Shown piece by piece: positions 1-9,122 of a stretch of DNA of 35,019 nucleotides. The notes under the pieces are model-generated. The model worked only from the letters and a program-made list of their open reading frames with translations. It was not told the origin of the DNA and ran no database searches. The translations under genes were made by a program, and so were the position numbers. Every line of letters begins with the position of its first letter. Position 1 is the first letter of the stretch. Origin of the DNA: Dialister sp. CAG:486. GTDB taxonomy: Bacteria; Bacillota; Negativicutes; Veillonellales; Dialisteraceae. The stretch is from the NCBI GenBank assembly GCA_000434475.1, contig FR879621.1, forward strand, positions 22,369-57,387. Reading direction: 5' to 3'.

Positions 1-2513
1 GGCGTCGTGCAGAGAAGGACATCATACTTTCCCTGATAGAAATCGAGCATGACTTTTTCGAGCTGCCGCCCTTCCATGCGCCCATAGGCGATGCCGATGG
101 TCACATCTTCGGGAAGAATGCTTCGCAAATGGTCAGCCATCGCTCCGATTGTTTCGATGCGGTTGTAGACGAAGAACGTCTGCCCGCCTCGCTCTTTCTC
201 ACGGAGAATGGCATCTTTAACGATATGGTCATCGTACTCCGTCACATACGTCTGGATCGCATGGCGATTCGATGGCGGCGTCGTGATCGTCACCATATCG
301 CGGACGCCGGTGAGACTCATGTGAAGGGTACGAGGTATCGGTGTCGCAGACAGTGTCAGCACATCGATGCCGGATGCCAGAGATTTCCACTTCTCCTTCT
401 GCACGACACCGAAGCGCTGCTCTTCATCGACGACGAGAAGCCCTAGCTTCTTCGGATGCACCTTCTTATTCAGGACCGCATGGGTACCGATGACCACATC
501 CAGCGTGCCGCTTTCCATCTCCTGATAGATGCGGTTCTTTTCCTTGGCTGTCGTGAAACGGTTCAGTACTGCCAGACGGACGCCGAAGCTTTCCATCCGT
601 TCCTTGAAATTCTTATAATGCTGCTCCGCGAGGACCGTCGTCGGGCAAAGGACGAATGCCTGATAGCCGGACATGATGCATTTGAAGACAGCTCGCATCG
701 CGACTTCCGTTTTTCCAAAGCCCACATCTCCGCATAGGAGCATATCCATCGGCATCGGTTTTTCCATGGCTTTTTTGATGGCATCGATCGCGAGGAGCTG
801 ATCTGTCGTTTCCACATAGGGGAATGTGTCTTCGAATTCACGCTGCTCAGTCGTATCCGGGGCAAAAGCGATCCCCTGCGTGATCTCACGCTTCGCATAG
901 ACGGCAAGCAGCTTTTCTGCCAGTTCCTCGATGGACTTTTTGGCCTTCGCCCGCGCCTTCGTCCACGCGCTGCTCCCCATGTCATGGAGCTTCGGCGTTT
1001 CCCCTTCCGGGCCGATATATTTTTCCAGCGAAGAAATCTTTTCGACGGGAAGATAGAGCTTGTCATTTCCCGCATACTGGATCGTGATATAATCCCTGTG
1101 AATGCCGGAAAGCTCGATGGTACGGATCCCGAGGTACTTGCCGATACCATGCGTGGCCTGCACGACATAGTCGCCGGGATTCAGATCTGAGAAATAGCGG
1201 ATCTGCTTCCCCTTCGGACCAGAACGCACGCGGCGCACCTTCTGCTTCCCCAGTACATCTCCCGCTGTAATGACAGCCAGTGTATCATCGGTAAGCTCAA
1301 AGCCTTCCGACAGAAGGCCATGGATCAGCGTGACCTTCCCCGCCTCCAGCGTGCGGCTCTGTGGGATGTGAAAATCAGAAAAAAGCGCGGAAAGCTCCCT
1401 TTCCTCCGAGGGCCGGGGAGCGAGAGAGAGGACTTTCCATCCCTTTGCGAGCAGATTTTTGAGATCCTCCATGAAGATCGGGATCTGCCGCTGGTAGTTC
1501 GTCATGGTGTGACCTTGCCATGCCACATCCCGCTCCGTATCAAAGCCTGTCAGTTTTCGCTTGAGCAGAGTGCATACGATTTCCTTATTCTTCGCCTTGC
1601 GCGCCTGTCCGATGACCTCTTTCCAGGATAGCGCCGCTTTTTTATGCGCGGCATCCTCCTTGAAGTATCGTTTCAGCGATTCTTCGCACCGCTGCGGTTC
1701 ATCATAAAAGACAAGCGCCTTCGAAAGGTATGAGAAGACAAGCACCTCTCCCACGCCCTTACCGTCAAGTGGCAGGAAAACCTGCGACTTTCTGTCTTCG
1801 ATCGAGCGCTGCGTATCTTCGTCAAAAAGCCGCACGCTGTCGACCTCGTCATCGAAAAGCTCGATGCGGACAGGATGCTCTTCATTGATAGGGAAAATGT
1901 CGATGATATCACCGCGCACCGCAAAATGACCGCAGCGCTCGACCTGATCCACCCGTTCATAGCCGGCAGACGTCAGTTTCTCCTGCAAAGCGTCCCATCC
2001 GATTTCCTCTCCGCTAGAAACCTGAAATGCACTCTCCTCCAGCTGCGATGGGCTGACCACCTTCTGCGCCGCTTCCACGGCCGTAGCAAGAATGATGCCC
2101 GGTCTTCCTGTCAGCATGGCTCCCAATGTCCGCATTCGGTCACGCAAACGCTCCGAACCGGAGAATGTCACCTGAAAGCCGGTCTCTTCGACGAGTGGAA
2201 AGGAATAAATAGGCGTCTCCGGCAGGAAGAAAGCGAGATCTTCTTCCCAACGGAAAATATCCTTCTGCTCGGGCACGACGACGATGGCCGTCCCGAAAGA
2301 CTGCATGGCCGCCGAGAGCGCCAGCGCCTTCTGCGAACTTGCGATCCCCGTCAGGACCGTCGGAGAAGAAGCGGAATCCATCTCCCAGGAATGAGATAGC
2401 CGCGCCGCGCACTCTTTCGCAAGCTGCGGCCCCATCGCGGTATCCATCACAAAAGGCGGAAGCGCTGCCGCAGCAGCACGCACATCTGCGATCATCGGGA
2501 TCTTTTCAGTCAT
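1..2513 (-). CDS. mfd: Transcription-repair coupling factor Mfd (C-terminus cut off by window edge)
   Basis: Mfd is a DNA translocase that removes RNA polymerase stalled at lesions and recruits UvrA. About 837 N-terminal residues are visible and the reading frame stays open to position 1. In order: a UvrB-like N-terminal region; a CarD/TRCF-type RNA-polymerase-interaction domain near residue 446 (GDYVVQATHGIGKYLG); the translocase Walker A motif GDVGFGKTE near residue 593; and a DEEQ helicase box near residue 694, followed by SATPIPRT. Full-length Mfd is normally about 1,100–1,180 residues, so roughly 300 are missing, including the rest of the translocase and the C-terminal domain. The ATG at 2513 overlaps the folK stop as ATGA, with a GGGAGGGAG ribosome binding site inside folK. 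It appears to be the last visible gene of the prfB-to-mfd run. Identification is very secure. Confidence 0.97.
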   Translation of the reverse strand, partial: MTEKIPMIADVRAAAAALPPFVMDTAMGPQLAKECAARLSHSWEMDSASSPTVLTGIASSQKALALSAAMQSFGTAIVVVPEQKDIFRWEEDLAFFLPETPIYSFPLVEETGFQVTFSGSERLRDRMRTLGAMLTGRPGIILATAVEAAQKVVSPSQLEESAFQVSSGEEIGWDALQEKLTSAGYERVDQVERCGHFAVRGDIIDIFPINEEHPVRIELFDDEVDSVRLFDEDTQRSIEDRKSQVFLPLDGKGVGEVLVFSYLSKALVFYDEPQRCEESLKRYFKEDAAHKKAALSWKEVIGQARKAKNKEIVCTLLKRKLTGFDTERDVAWQGHTMTNYQRQIPIFMEDLKNLLAKGWKVLSLAPRPSEERELSALFSDFHIPQSRTLEAGKVTLIHGLLSEGFELTDDTLAVITAGDVLGKQKVRRVRSGPKGKQIRYFSDLNPGDYVVQATHGIGKYLGIRTIELSGIHRDYITIQYAGNDKLYLPVEKISSLEKYIGPEGETPKLHDMGSSAWTKARAKAKKSIEELAEKLLAVYAKREITQGIAFAPDTTEQREFEDTFPYVETTDQLLAIDAIKKAMEKPMPMDMLLCGDVGFGKTEVAMRAVFKCIMSGYQAFVLCPTTVLAEQHYKNFKERMESFGVRLAVLNRFTTAKEKNRIYQEMESGTLDVVIGTHAVLNKKVHPKKLGLLVVDEEQRFGVVQKEKWKSLASGIDVLTLSATPIPRTLHMSLTGVRDMVTITTPPSNRHAIQTYVTEYDDHIVKDAILREKERGGQTFFVYNRIETIGAMADHLRSILPEDVTIGIAYGRMEGRQLEKVMLDFYQGKYDVLLCTT

Positions 2514-3013
2514 TCTTCTCCCTCCCAACCATACGCTGTCCGCTTGACCTCTTTCTCTCCATGAAGCGTCCAGATACGAGATAGGATGGATGTCCCCTGA
2601 TACATGAAATCCGGGCAGACATCCGCCATCGGGACCAGCACAAAAGGCCGCTCCCAGAAATAGGGATGCGGCAAATGAAGAAATGGGGTATCACTCTGGA
2701 TGCCATCACTGTAGATCAGATCCAGATCCAGCGTCCTCGGTCCCCAATGCACATCGCGGGTGCGTCCAAACTCTTTTTCGACAGACAGCAAAAGCGCCAT
2801 CAAAGCGTCGGCAGGACCTTCCCAGCTGATCTCCATCACAGCATTCAGAAAGACAGGCTGATCGGTTTTGCCCCAGGGCAGCGTCTCATAGATGGCAGAC
2901 TTCTTCTCGATATGAAGTCCCTCTGCCGCCTCGAGCGTTGCGGCCGCCTGCCTCAGAATGGCCAGCGAATTCCCCTGATTGGACCCAAGGGAAATGATAT
3001 ATTTTTGATTCAT
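2510..3013 (-). CDS. folK: 2-amino-4-hydroxy-6-hydroxymethyldihydropteridine pyrophosphokinase
   Basis: HPPK transfers pyrophosphate from ATP to 6-hydroxymethyl-7,8-dihydropterin in cytoplasmic folate synthesis. The 167-residue protein has the family pattern: N-terminal SLGSNQGN, then ETLPWGKTDQPVFLNAV for pterin binding, then the signature GRTRDVHWGPRTLDLDL carrying the Mg-binding acidic residues, and LPHPYFWERPFVLVPM near the end. Length is normal for a stand-alone HPPK. Its start overlaps the folB stop by 4 bp (ATGA), and its stop overlaps the mfd start in the same way, so all three are probably translationally coupled. FolB and FolK catalyse consecutive steps. folP and folE are not beside them in this window. 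Confidence 0.96.
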   Translation of the reverse strand: MNQKYIISLGSNQGNSLAILRQAAATLEAAEGLHIEKKSAIYETLPWGKTDQPVFLNAVMEISWEGPADALMALLLSVEKEFGRTRDVHWGPRTLDLDLIYSDGIQSDTPFLHLPHPYFWERPFVLVPMADVCPDFMYQGTSILSRIWTLHGEKEVKRTAYGWEGEE

Positions 3014-3375
3014 TTTTCTCTCTTTTTGGTCAGTGTCACTGATACATCGTCCAGAATCCCGGGAATGGGAGAACCTGGTTTGTGAACCGTGGTCGTAATC
3101 TCATCTACCAGTGGAAAAGCAGCGAGAACATCTGCATTGATTACGCCGGCGAGGCGTTCCAGCAGCTTGTAAGGGCCGCCCTCCGCCCGTTCTTTCACCA
3201 TTTGGTACACTGCTACATAATTCACAGAGTCTTCGAGACAGTCCGTCTCTCCGACCTTGGATAAATCAAGATGCAGCTCTACATCGATATAAAAACGCTG
3301 TCCTAATTTCGACTCCTCCGGCTCATCACCGTGATAGCCGAAAAAAGCCATGCGAGTCAGTTTGATCGTATCCAT
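3010..3375 (-). CDS. folB: Dihydroneopterin aldolase
   Basis: FolB cleaves 7,8-dihydroneopterin to 6-hydroxymethyl-7,8-dihydropterin and glycolaldehyde, making the substrate of the adjacent FolK. The 121 residues match the usual length of about 120. The start IKLTRMAFFGYHGDEPEE is the typical FolB N-terminus with the FxGYHG motif. Further on are the conserved Glu/Tyr region (DSVNYVAVY), LLERLA, and a C-terminal VHKPGSPIPGILDDVSV with the conserved Lys-Pro. The ribosome binding site TGAGGGA precedes the ATG. An 87-bp gap separates it from ctpA upstream. I see no terminator in that gap, so it probably belongs to the same transcript. Confidence 0.95.
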   Translation of the reverse strand: MDTIKLTRMAFFGYHGDEPEESKLGQRFYIDVELHLDLSKVGETDCLEDSVNYVAVYQMVKERAEGGPYKLLERLAGVINADVLAAFPLVDEITTTVHKPGSPIPGILDDVSVTLTKKREK

Positions 3376-3462
3376 GCGTATCCCTCATTCGTTATAAAAG
3401 ATCAATGCCCAGCAGCAGAGACATCACGCCCTCCCCGGGAGCGATGCCCCAAGGAAACCCCG

Positions 3463-4620
3463 TCAGTTCCCGGCGGACAGTACTTCGATCGCCTTCTGAT
3501 AGACAGAGTCGGTGGATGGATCAAAGGGAAATCCTGTCTGCGAGACTTCAATATCCGGATGGATGCCCACCTTGTCGATCGTCTTCCCAGAAGGCGTCCG
3601 ATACTCTGCGATAGAGATCTTGAGTGCCTTCTGCTCGCCGGCGTCAAAGACCGCCTGCACCGTCCCTTTGCCATAGGAATTTTCCCCAATGATGGTTCCT
3701 TCCTGTTTATCCTGCACCGCACCGGCCAAGATCTCAGAAGCACTGGCACTATTCTTATCGATCAGGACAACCATCGGCAAAGGATCCTCTATTCCCTCGA
3801 TATCGTAGGACTCTGACTCGCCATTCTTGGTGTGATAGCTCACGACCGTTCCCTTGGTGAGTATCTGATTCGCCACATCAGTCACTGCATAGATCATCCC
3901 GCCTGGATTCATGCGAACGTCAATGATCAGTTTCTTGGCTCCGGCGATCTTCAAAGAAGCGAGCTGGTCACGGAAATCATCGGCAGTGTGCTTCCCGAAG
4001 GAGAAAATATGAATGTAGCCAATATCGTCACCGGCCATCGCACTCTGCACCGTCGGCATGGAGATCTCTGACCGTTCCACGGTAAAATGCATGGTTTCGC
4101 CATTGCGTTTGACATCGATCTCTACCGTCGTTCCTTTTTCTCCGCGGACAGCCGATGCCGTTCCTGTAAGACCGAGTGCATCCGTTTCCTTGCCATCGAT
4201 GGCAAGAAGTACATCTCCGGCATCAAGCCCCGCATCATGCGCTGTACCACGGTCGAAAACCTTCAAAATGACCGGCCTGCTGTTCTCTCCCTGCCCCATG
4301 ACGACGCCGATTCCGCCATATTCTCCCGTAGCGCTCTGCATGAAGGATTCATACGCATCCCCGGAAAGTACCATGGTATAAGGATCACCGACAGAGGCAA
4401 ACATCCCCTGCGATGCTCCGGCAAAGAGCGTCTTATCCTCTATCGGACGGAAGTAGTTCTGCTTGATCTCCTGAAAATCCAGCAGAAATGTAAAGAGCGC
4501 CTTCGGATCATCCGTAAAGTGGAATACCGCACCTCCAGCCAAAGATGCGGTACATACCACCCCCAGCACAAAGCCGGGCGCATAGTTTTTGAAAGAATGC
4601 CAGATTTGTTTTTTCATCAT
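3463..4620 (-). CDS. S41-family C-terminal processing protease with PDZ domain
   Basis: This 385-residue protein is a carboxy-terminal processing serine protease of the CtpA/CtpB/Prc type. An N-terminal membrane anchor or signal spans about residues 13–34. A PDZ domain lies around 100–185 (GEYGGIGVVM, DAGLDAGDVLLAIDG). The S41 catalytic core has the Ser segment NSASASEILAG (residues 290–300, nucleophile probably Ser293) and the catalytic Lys318 in SYGKGTVQ, so the Ser-Lys dyad is intact. The protein should act outside the cytoplasmic membrane. The start overlaps the upstream M23 hydrolase stop (ATGA), and ftsEX lie just before. The same order is seen in other Bacillota, where Ctp proteases process or turn over envelope proteins. 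The exact substrate cannot be read from sequence. Confidence 0.93.
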   Translation of the reverse strand: MMKKQIWHSFKNYAPGFVLGVVCTASLAGGAVFHFTDDPKALFTFLLDFQEIKQNYFRPIEDKTLFAGASQGMFASVGDPYTMVLSGDAYESFMQSATGEYGGIGVVMGQGENSRPVILKVFDRGTAHDAGLDAGDVLLAIDGKETDALGLTGTASAVRGEKGTTVEIDVKRNGETMHFTVERSEISMPTVQSAMAGDDIGYIHIFSFGKHTADDFRDQLASLKIAGAKKLIIDVRMNPGGMIYAVTDVANQILTKGTVVSYHTKNGESESYDIEGIEDPLPMVVLIDKNSASASEILAGAVQDKQEGTIIGENSYGKGTVQAVFDAGEQKALKISIAEYRTPSGKTIDKVGIHPDIEVSQTGFPFDPSTDSVYQKAIEVLSAGN

Positions 4621-5783
4621 AAATATCCCATAGGATCGACAGCCTGCCCATTGATTTCCACTTCGAAATGGCAGTGCGGCCCCGTCGAGTTTCCGGTCGA
4701 GCCGGCAAAGGCAATGACGTCTCCTTTTGACACGGACTGCCCTTCCGATACATTGAGAGACTGGTTGTGCCCATACAGCGTCTGCATACCGCCGCCATGA
4801 TCAATGATGACGGCATTGCCGTAGCCGCTGATCCAGCCGGAGTAAATGACAGTCCCGCTGTCTGCTGCATGGATCGGCGTACCATAGTCGACACCGATAT
4901 CCATCCCCGAGTGATAGATGGTACGGCCGAAGATCGGATGGGTACGATATCCGTAGGGAGACGTAATGACACCGCTGCATGGCCAGGAAAGCTGACCTGT
5001 GCCCTGCACATAGTTATCATCACTACCGCCGCTTTCTTCCTGCTGCGCCTGCCTTGCCGCCTCTGCCTGACGGATGCGCTCCTGAATGAGATCCTTGACC
5101 GCATTGGAACGGGCAATGAGATCCTGCTCCATCTGTGCTGCTGCCGCCTTATTGGCTTTCGCATTATCGAGGACTCTCTGCTGCTCGGCTTTCTTCTTCG
5201 CGACCTCTGCCTGTACCTTCTTCGCTTCTTCTGCCAATGCATCGAGCCGTGCCCGATCCTGCTCCAATTCGGCTTTCTTTGCTTCGATTTTTGCCTTCTG
5301 ATCCTGGATCTCCAGAATCAGGCTGTAGTCAGACTGGATGATGCGTTTCAAAAGTTCCAGTCGGTTCGCAAAATCGCTGAAGCTTTTCGCCCCCATAATG
5401 ACTTCCAGATAATTCAGCTGTCCGAATTTATAGATCGAACGCACACGAAGATTCAGCACCTTTTGGCGCTGCTCCAGATAGGCCTGCGCTTTGCGGATCT
5501 CTTCCTCCGTCTGGCGGATCTCCGCATTCACTTTCGCCTGCTCGTCCTGAATGCTCTTCAGACGGGCATTCGCCGCATCAAGGTCTGCCTGAATGGCTTT
5601 CAACTTGACAGCGACATCTTCGATGACCTGCTGCCAGCTCTCCTGTGAAGAACGTGACTCATCGATCTGCCCCTGAATATCCTGCAGCTCATCCTCCAGA
5701 TCGTCTGCGATCGAGGGAACCACCGCCCCTGTCAGCAGCAAAGAGGCGATCGCTGCCGAAAGTATCTTCTGATGTGTTTTCAT
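4617..5783 (-). CDS. Coiled-coil M23 (LytM) murein hydrolase, EnvC-like
   Basis: This 388-residue exported protein has a signal peptide (about residues 1–27), a long coiled coil (about 28–110 and 150–250) and a C-terminal M23/LytM domain from about 265. The zinc ligands and catalytic residues are present: His291 and Asp295 in HSGMDIG, His339 in YGH, and His370/His372 in GPHCHFEV. Unlike enterobacterial EnvC, whose LytM domain is degenerate and acts as an amidase activator, this one should be an active endopeptidase. It lies 2 bp after ftsX, and its start has a GAAGGTG ribosome binding site inside the ftsX end. FtsEX characteristically controls such coiled-coil hydrolases across the membrane, so this is the likely partner (inference from context). 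Confidence 0.93.
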   Translation of the reverse strand: MKTHQKILSAAIASLLLTGAVVPSIADDLEDELQDIQGQIDESRSSQESWQQVIEDVAVKLKAIQADLDAANARLKSIQDEQAKVNAEIRQTEEEIRKAQAYLEQRQKVLNLRVRSIYKFGQLNYLEVIMGAKSFSDFANRLELLKRIIQSDYSLILEIQDQKAKIEAKKAELEQDRARLDALAEEAKKVQAEVAKKKAEQQRVLDNAKANKAAAAQMEQDLIARSNAVKDLIQERIRQAEAARQAQQEESGGSDDNYVQGTGQLSWPCSGVITSPYGYRTHPIFGRTIYHSGMDIGVDYGTPIHAADSGTVIYSGWISGYGNAVIIDHGGGMQTLYGHNQSLNVSEGQSVSKGDVIAFAGSTGNSTGPHCHFEVEINGQAVDPMGYL

Positions 5784-5785
5784 GA

Positions 5786-6670
5786 TTACACCTTCATATA
5801 CTTACGGAGCGAAATGGCACTCCCCATGACACCGATCACAATGCCTGCCGCCAAAATAATGAGCGTGGTATATCCCATAAATGGCCAGAGCGGAATCATC
5901 GGAATGAAGACAAGACCAGCTGCTGCCATTTCGGAGACGACCGTTTTATAGCCTTCCCACAGAATGAGCGAAGCAAATCCGGAGCCTAAAAAACCGATGA
6001 CCATGCCTTCGAAAAGGAAAGGCCAGCGAATGAAGCCATTGGAGGCACCGACGTACTTCATGATCTGGATCTCTCTTCTTCTGGCAAAAACCGTAAGGCG
6101 GATGGTATTAGAAATGATAAAGAGCTCGGCACCAGCCAGGAAGATGATGAGTACGATTCCCGAGAGACGGATGACCTGTGCAACTTTATAAAGCTGTTCG
6201 ATGATATCCTTCCCATACTGGACAGTTTCGACGCCCTGATACTTGGCGACAACTTCCGCCGCTGTTTTCAGCTGCTCCGGCGTCTGGAAGGACATCTGGT
6301 ACGATGCGGGGAGAGGATTGCCATTGATAGCATCGAGAAGCCCCTGCTGATCCCCCATGCGTTCACGGAAATCCTTCATCGCCTGGTCTTTGTTTGTGAA
6401 TTTGATCTCCTTCATGCCGGGCTGTGCTTTCAGATACTTGCCGATCCCCATGACCTGATCAGTCGTGAGCCCATCCTTCAGATAAACCGTCATCTCGACC
6501 TGATTTTCAAGGTAAGACGCCATATGGTTGATATTCAGCACGGCCGAAAGAAAGACGCCCAAGATAAACATAGATAATGTCACGGTCAGGACGGAAGCGA
6601 TGGCCATGAAGCGATTTCTGAAAAGGGAACGGAATGTTTCACCCCAGAAATAGGATAATGAACTAAACAT
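5786..6670 (-). CDS. ftsX: Cell division protein FtsX (permease-like subunit)
   Basis: FtsX is the membrane half of the FtsEX ABC-type complex, which transmits ATP hydrolysis to extracytoplasmic murein hydrolases rather than transporting a substrate. The 294 residues show the standard layout: a short cytoplasmic N-terminus, TM1 at about 22–45, an extracytoplasmic domain of about 115 residues starting MTVYLKDGLT, then three C-terminal TM segments with the FARRREIQIMKYVGAS loop of FtsX/MacB permeases. The ATG overlaps the ftsE stop by 8 bp, as expected for two subunits of one complex. The murein hydrolase gene follows 2 bp later. Confidence 0.96.
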   Translation of the reverse strand: MFSSLSYFWGETFRSLFRNRFMAIASVLTVTLSMFILGVFLSAVLNINHMASYLENQVEMTVYLKDGLTTDQVMGIGKYLKAQPGMKEIKFTNKDQAMKDFRERMGDQQGLLDAINGNPLPASYQMSFQTPEQLKTAAEVVAKYQGVETVQYGKDIIEQLYKVAQVIRLSGIVLIIFLAGAELFIISNTIRLTVFARRREIQIMKYVGASNGFIRWPFLFEGMVIGFLGSGFASLILWEGYKTVVSEMAAAGLVFIPMIPLWPFMGYTTLIILAAGIVIGVMGSAISLRKYMKV

Positions 6671-7349
6671 TCAGGTCATAGCCTCCCTTTTTTACATCAT
6701 TCACGATATGCCCTTCTTCGATCATGACGACACGTTTATGCATCGCATTGACCAGATCCTTGTTATGAGTGACCATGATGATGGTCGTCCCCATGTGGTT
6801 GATCTCGTTGAACAGCTTCATGATATCTTCCGACGTATTCGGATCCAGATTTCCCGTCGGTTCGTCCGCGATGAGAAGGATCGGCTGGTTCACCAGAGCA
6901 CGGGCAATCGCCACGCGCTGCTGTTCACCGCCCGAGAGCTTGGAAGGAAGCTCCTTCTCCTTTCCGCGCAGTCCGACTAGATCCAGCACACGCTGTACCT
7001 TCGGCTTGATCTCACGGCTCTTTGCCCCCGTAACGCGAAGAACAAAGGCAATATTTTCGTATACGGTCTTTTCGGAGAGCAGTCTGAAATCCTGAAATAC
7101 AATCCCCAGCGTACGCCGATAGTATGGGATCTTACTGGATTTCAGCTTATTGATCGTAAGACCATTGACAACGACTGTGCCCTGTTCCGGCACCAGCTCA
7201 TGCGTCAAAATTTTAACAAATGTCGATTTACCGGCGCCGGAAGGGCCCACGATAAAAACGAACTCTCCTTTATCGATATGAATATTAATGTTACTGAGCG
7301 CGGTGTGTTTTGCATCGTACTGCAGGGACACCTGATCAAACGTAATCAT
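6663..7349 (-). CDS. ftsE: Cell division ATP-binding protein FtsE
   Basis: FtsE is the ATPase of the FtsEX complex at the division septum. From the ATG at 7349 the protein is 228 residues, the usual FtsE length. It has Walker [10 protein letters not shown] (35–43), a Q-loop in VFQDFRLL, the ABC signature LSGGEQ (138–143) and Walker [10 protein letters not shown] (158–166). An upstream in-frame TTG at 7370 would add seven residues and overlap the transketolase gene. I prefer 7349 because AAGTGAGG lies about 6 nt upstream and the first residues [11 protein letters not shown] match the family. The gap from the transketolase stop is 7 bp. It overlaps ftsX by 8 bp. Confidence 0.97.
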   Translation of the reverse strand: MITFDQVSLQYDAKHTALSNINIHIDKGEFVFIVGPSGAGKSTFVKILTHELVPEQGTVVVNGLTINKLKSSKIPYYRRTLGIVFQDFRLLSEKTVYENIAFVLRVTGAKSREIKPKVQRVLDLVGLRGKEKELPSKLSGGEQQRVAIARALVNQPILLIADEPTGNLDPNTSEDIMKLFNEINHMGTTIIMVTHNKDLVNAMHKRVVMIEEGHIVNDVKKGGYDLNV

Positions 7350-7356
7350 TAAATCC

Positions 7357-8292
7357 TCACTTCCTGGCAATCAATGCGGCTGCTTCTTCCGCAATGTGTT
7401 CTGCGGTGAGACCATATTTTTCAAGCAGATCATCAGCTGTGCCGGATTCACCAAAGGTGTCTTCCGTTCCGATCATAGACATCGGTACCGGTTTATGGAG
7501 ACAAAGTACCTCAGCGACAGCGCCACCAAGCCCACCTTTTACCGTATGTTCTTCACAGGTCAGGATCGCACCAGTCTCTTCTGCCGCTTTCAGGATGGCT
7601 TTCTCATCGATCGGTTTGATGGAGCTCATGTTGATCACACGCGCAGAAATTCCTTTTTCTTTCAAAAGCTCTGCTGCTTTCACGGCTTTAGCGACCATGA
7701 TACCGCAGGCGATGATGGTCACATCACTACCGGAAACCGCTTCATAAGAAACGCCCGGAGTGAAGGTATAATCCTCTGGACAGATATCATCGCATTTCGC
7801 GCGACCCATACGGATATACACCGGACCATGGTAGTCCGCTGCCCACTTGATCACAGCTTTCGTCTCAGCGGCATCAGCCGGAACGACGACCGTCATATTC
7901 GGCAGCGCACGCATGAGTGTAATGTCTTCGAGCATCTGGTGGGTCGCACCATCTTCACCGACCGTCAGGCCGGAATGAGTGACCGCCACTTTGACATTCA
8001 GTTTCGGGTAGCAGATGGAGTTTCTGATCTGTTCATATGCTCTGCCCGCACCGAAAACAGCAAATGTCGAAGCGAATGGAATCTTGCCAGCCGCAGCAAG
8101 ACCCGCTGCCACGCCCATCATATTCCCTTCAGCAATGCCAGTATCGAAGAAACGATCCGGATATGCTTTGGCAAAAACCTGCGTCTTGGTGGATGCAGAG
8201 AGGTCAGCATCCAAAACTACGATATCAGGATTTACAGCACCGAGTTCTTTCAGTGCTTCACCGTATGCGTCACGAGTTGCCTTACCCATCAT
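7357..8292 (-). CDS. Transketolase, C-terminal subunit (two-gene form)
   Basis: This 311-residue protein carries the pyrimidine-binding and C-terminal domains of transketolase, while the thiamine-diphosphate (PP) domain is encoded by the next gene upstream. The likely catalytic glutamate is Glu55 in DTGIAEGNMMG. Conserved segments include VTHSGLTVGEDGATHQ and PADAAETKAVI. Together the two chains should transfer two-carbon units between pentose and triose phosphates in the non-oxidative pentose phosphate pathway. The start overlaps the partner stop by 4 bp, with GTGGAGG as ribosome binding site. A second ATG immediately follows and is equally possible. Such split transketolases occur widely in Bacillota and archaea. 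Confidence 0.95.
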   Translation of the reverse strand: MMGKATRDAYGEALKELGAVNPDIVVLDADLSASTKTQVFAKAYPDRFFDTGIAEGNMMGVAAGLAAAGKIPFASTFAVFGAGRAYEQIRNSICYPKLNVKVAVTHSGLTVGEDGATHQMLEDITLMRALPNMTVVVPADAAETKAVIKWAADYHGPVYIRMGRAKCDDICPEDYTFTPGVSYEAVSGSDVTIIACGIMVAKAVKAAELLKEKGISARVINMSSIKPIDEKAILKAAEETGAILTCEEHTVKGGLGGAVAEVLCLHKPVPMSMIGTEDTFGESGTADDLLEKYGLTAEHIAEEAAALIARK

Positions 8293-9122
8293 TCTGCCTC
8301 CACTGCTTTAATAAATCTTTCACATTCTTCTTTGCTTGGTGCCTTGCCATGCCAGCCGACCTGGTTTTCAATTTCCGGTACGCCTTTGCCCTTGACCGTC
8401 TTCATGACGATCATGGTCGGTTTGCCGGAAATGGTCTTTGCCTCTTCAATGGCTTCATGAAGTTTTTCCATATCATGCCCATCGGTTTCAATGACATGCC
8501 AGCCAAAAGCCTGGAATTTTTCTCCGATAGGAAGTGAGGACATGACCTCTGTGATTGGTCCATCGATCTGCAACCCGTTGTTATCTACGAAAGCCGTCAG
8601 ATGGTCGAGCTTGTAATGCGCCGCATACATGGCTGCCTCCCAGACCTGTCCTTCTTCGAGTTCGCCATCCCCTAGGATCGCATACACTCTCCAGTCAGCC
8701 TTGTTCATCTTGGAAGCAAGCGCCATACCGCAGGCAGCACTGATGCCCTGCCCCAGAGAACCTGTCGTCATGTCGACACCCGGTGTATGTTTCATGTCCG
8801 GATGCCCCTGCAGCATATGACCTGCCTGACGAAGTGTATCCAGTTCTTCTTTGGGGAAATATCCTTTTTCTGCCAGTACGGCATAAAGGGCCGGTGCTGC
8901 ATGGCCTTTGGAAAGGACCAGACGGTCACGGTCAGCCTTCTTCGGATCTTTGGGATCTACCTTCATTTCATGGAAAAACAGTAAGGTCAGGATGTCCGCT
9001 GCGGAAAGAGAACCACCCGTATGGCCGGAGTTGGCTTTGGTGATCATTTTCAAAATGTCGATGCGTACATCTTTTGCCTTGCTTTTGAGAGCAGTAAGCT
9101 CTTCTGCTGTCAGCTGACTCAT
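8289..9122 (-). CDS. Transketolase, N-terminal subunit (two-gene form)
   Basis: This 277-residue chain is the thiamine-diphosphate-binding half of a split transketolase. Visible motifs are SGHTGGSLSAADIL (32–45), LSKGHAAPALY (70–80), GSLGQGISAACGMA, and the cofactor/Mg motif running from GDGELEEGQ (151–159) to VDNNGLQ (179–185). The family-typical histidines are in place. The ATG overlaps the csaB stop (ATGA), and AAGGAGG lies 9 nt upstream within csaB. It is followed with a 4-bp overlap by the C-terminal subunit, consistent with equimolar synthesis. Why a carbon-metabolism enzyme sits inside a wall and division operon is not evident. Confidence 0.96.
   Translation of the reverse strand: MSQLTAEELTALKSKAKDVRIDILKMITKANSGHTGGSLSAADILTLLFFHEMKVDPKDPKKADRDRLVLSKGHAAPALYAVLAEKGYFPKEELDTLRQAGHMLQGHPDMKHTPGVDMTTGSLGQGISAACGMALASKMNKADWRVYAILGDGELEEGQVWEAAMYAAHYKLDHLTAFVDNNGLQIDGPITEVMSSLPIGEKFQAFGWHVIETDGHDMEKLHEAIEEAKTISGKPTMIVMKTVKGKGVPEIENQVGWHGKAPSKEECERFIKAVEAE

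Noticed and set aside
3376..3462. Short Leu-rich ORF (VMSLLLGIDLL) between the S41 protease gene and folB, with GGGAGGG upstream
   Set aside because: It has only 11 codons and nothing else supports it. The purine-rich stretch is probably incidental. Kept as a note, since the frame also runs back into the protease tail.
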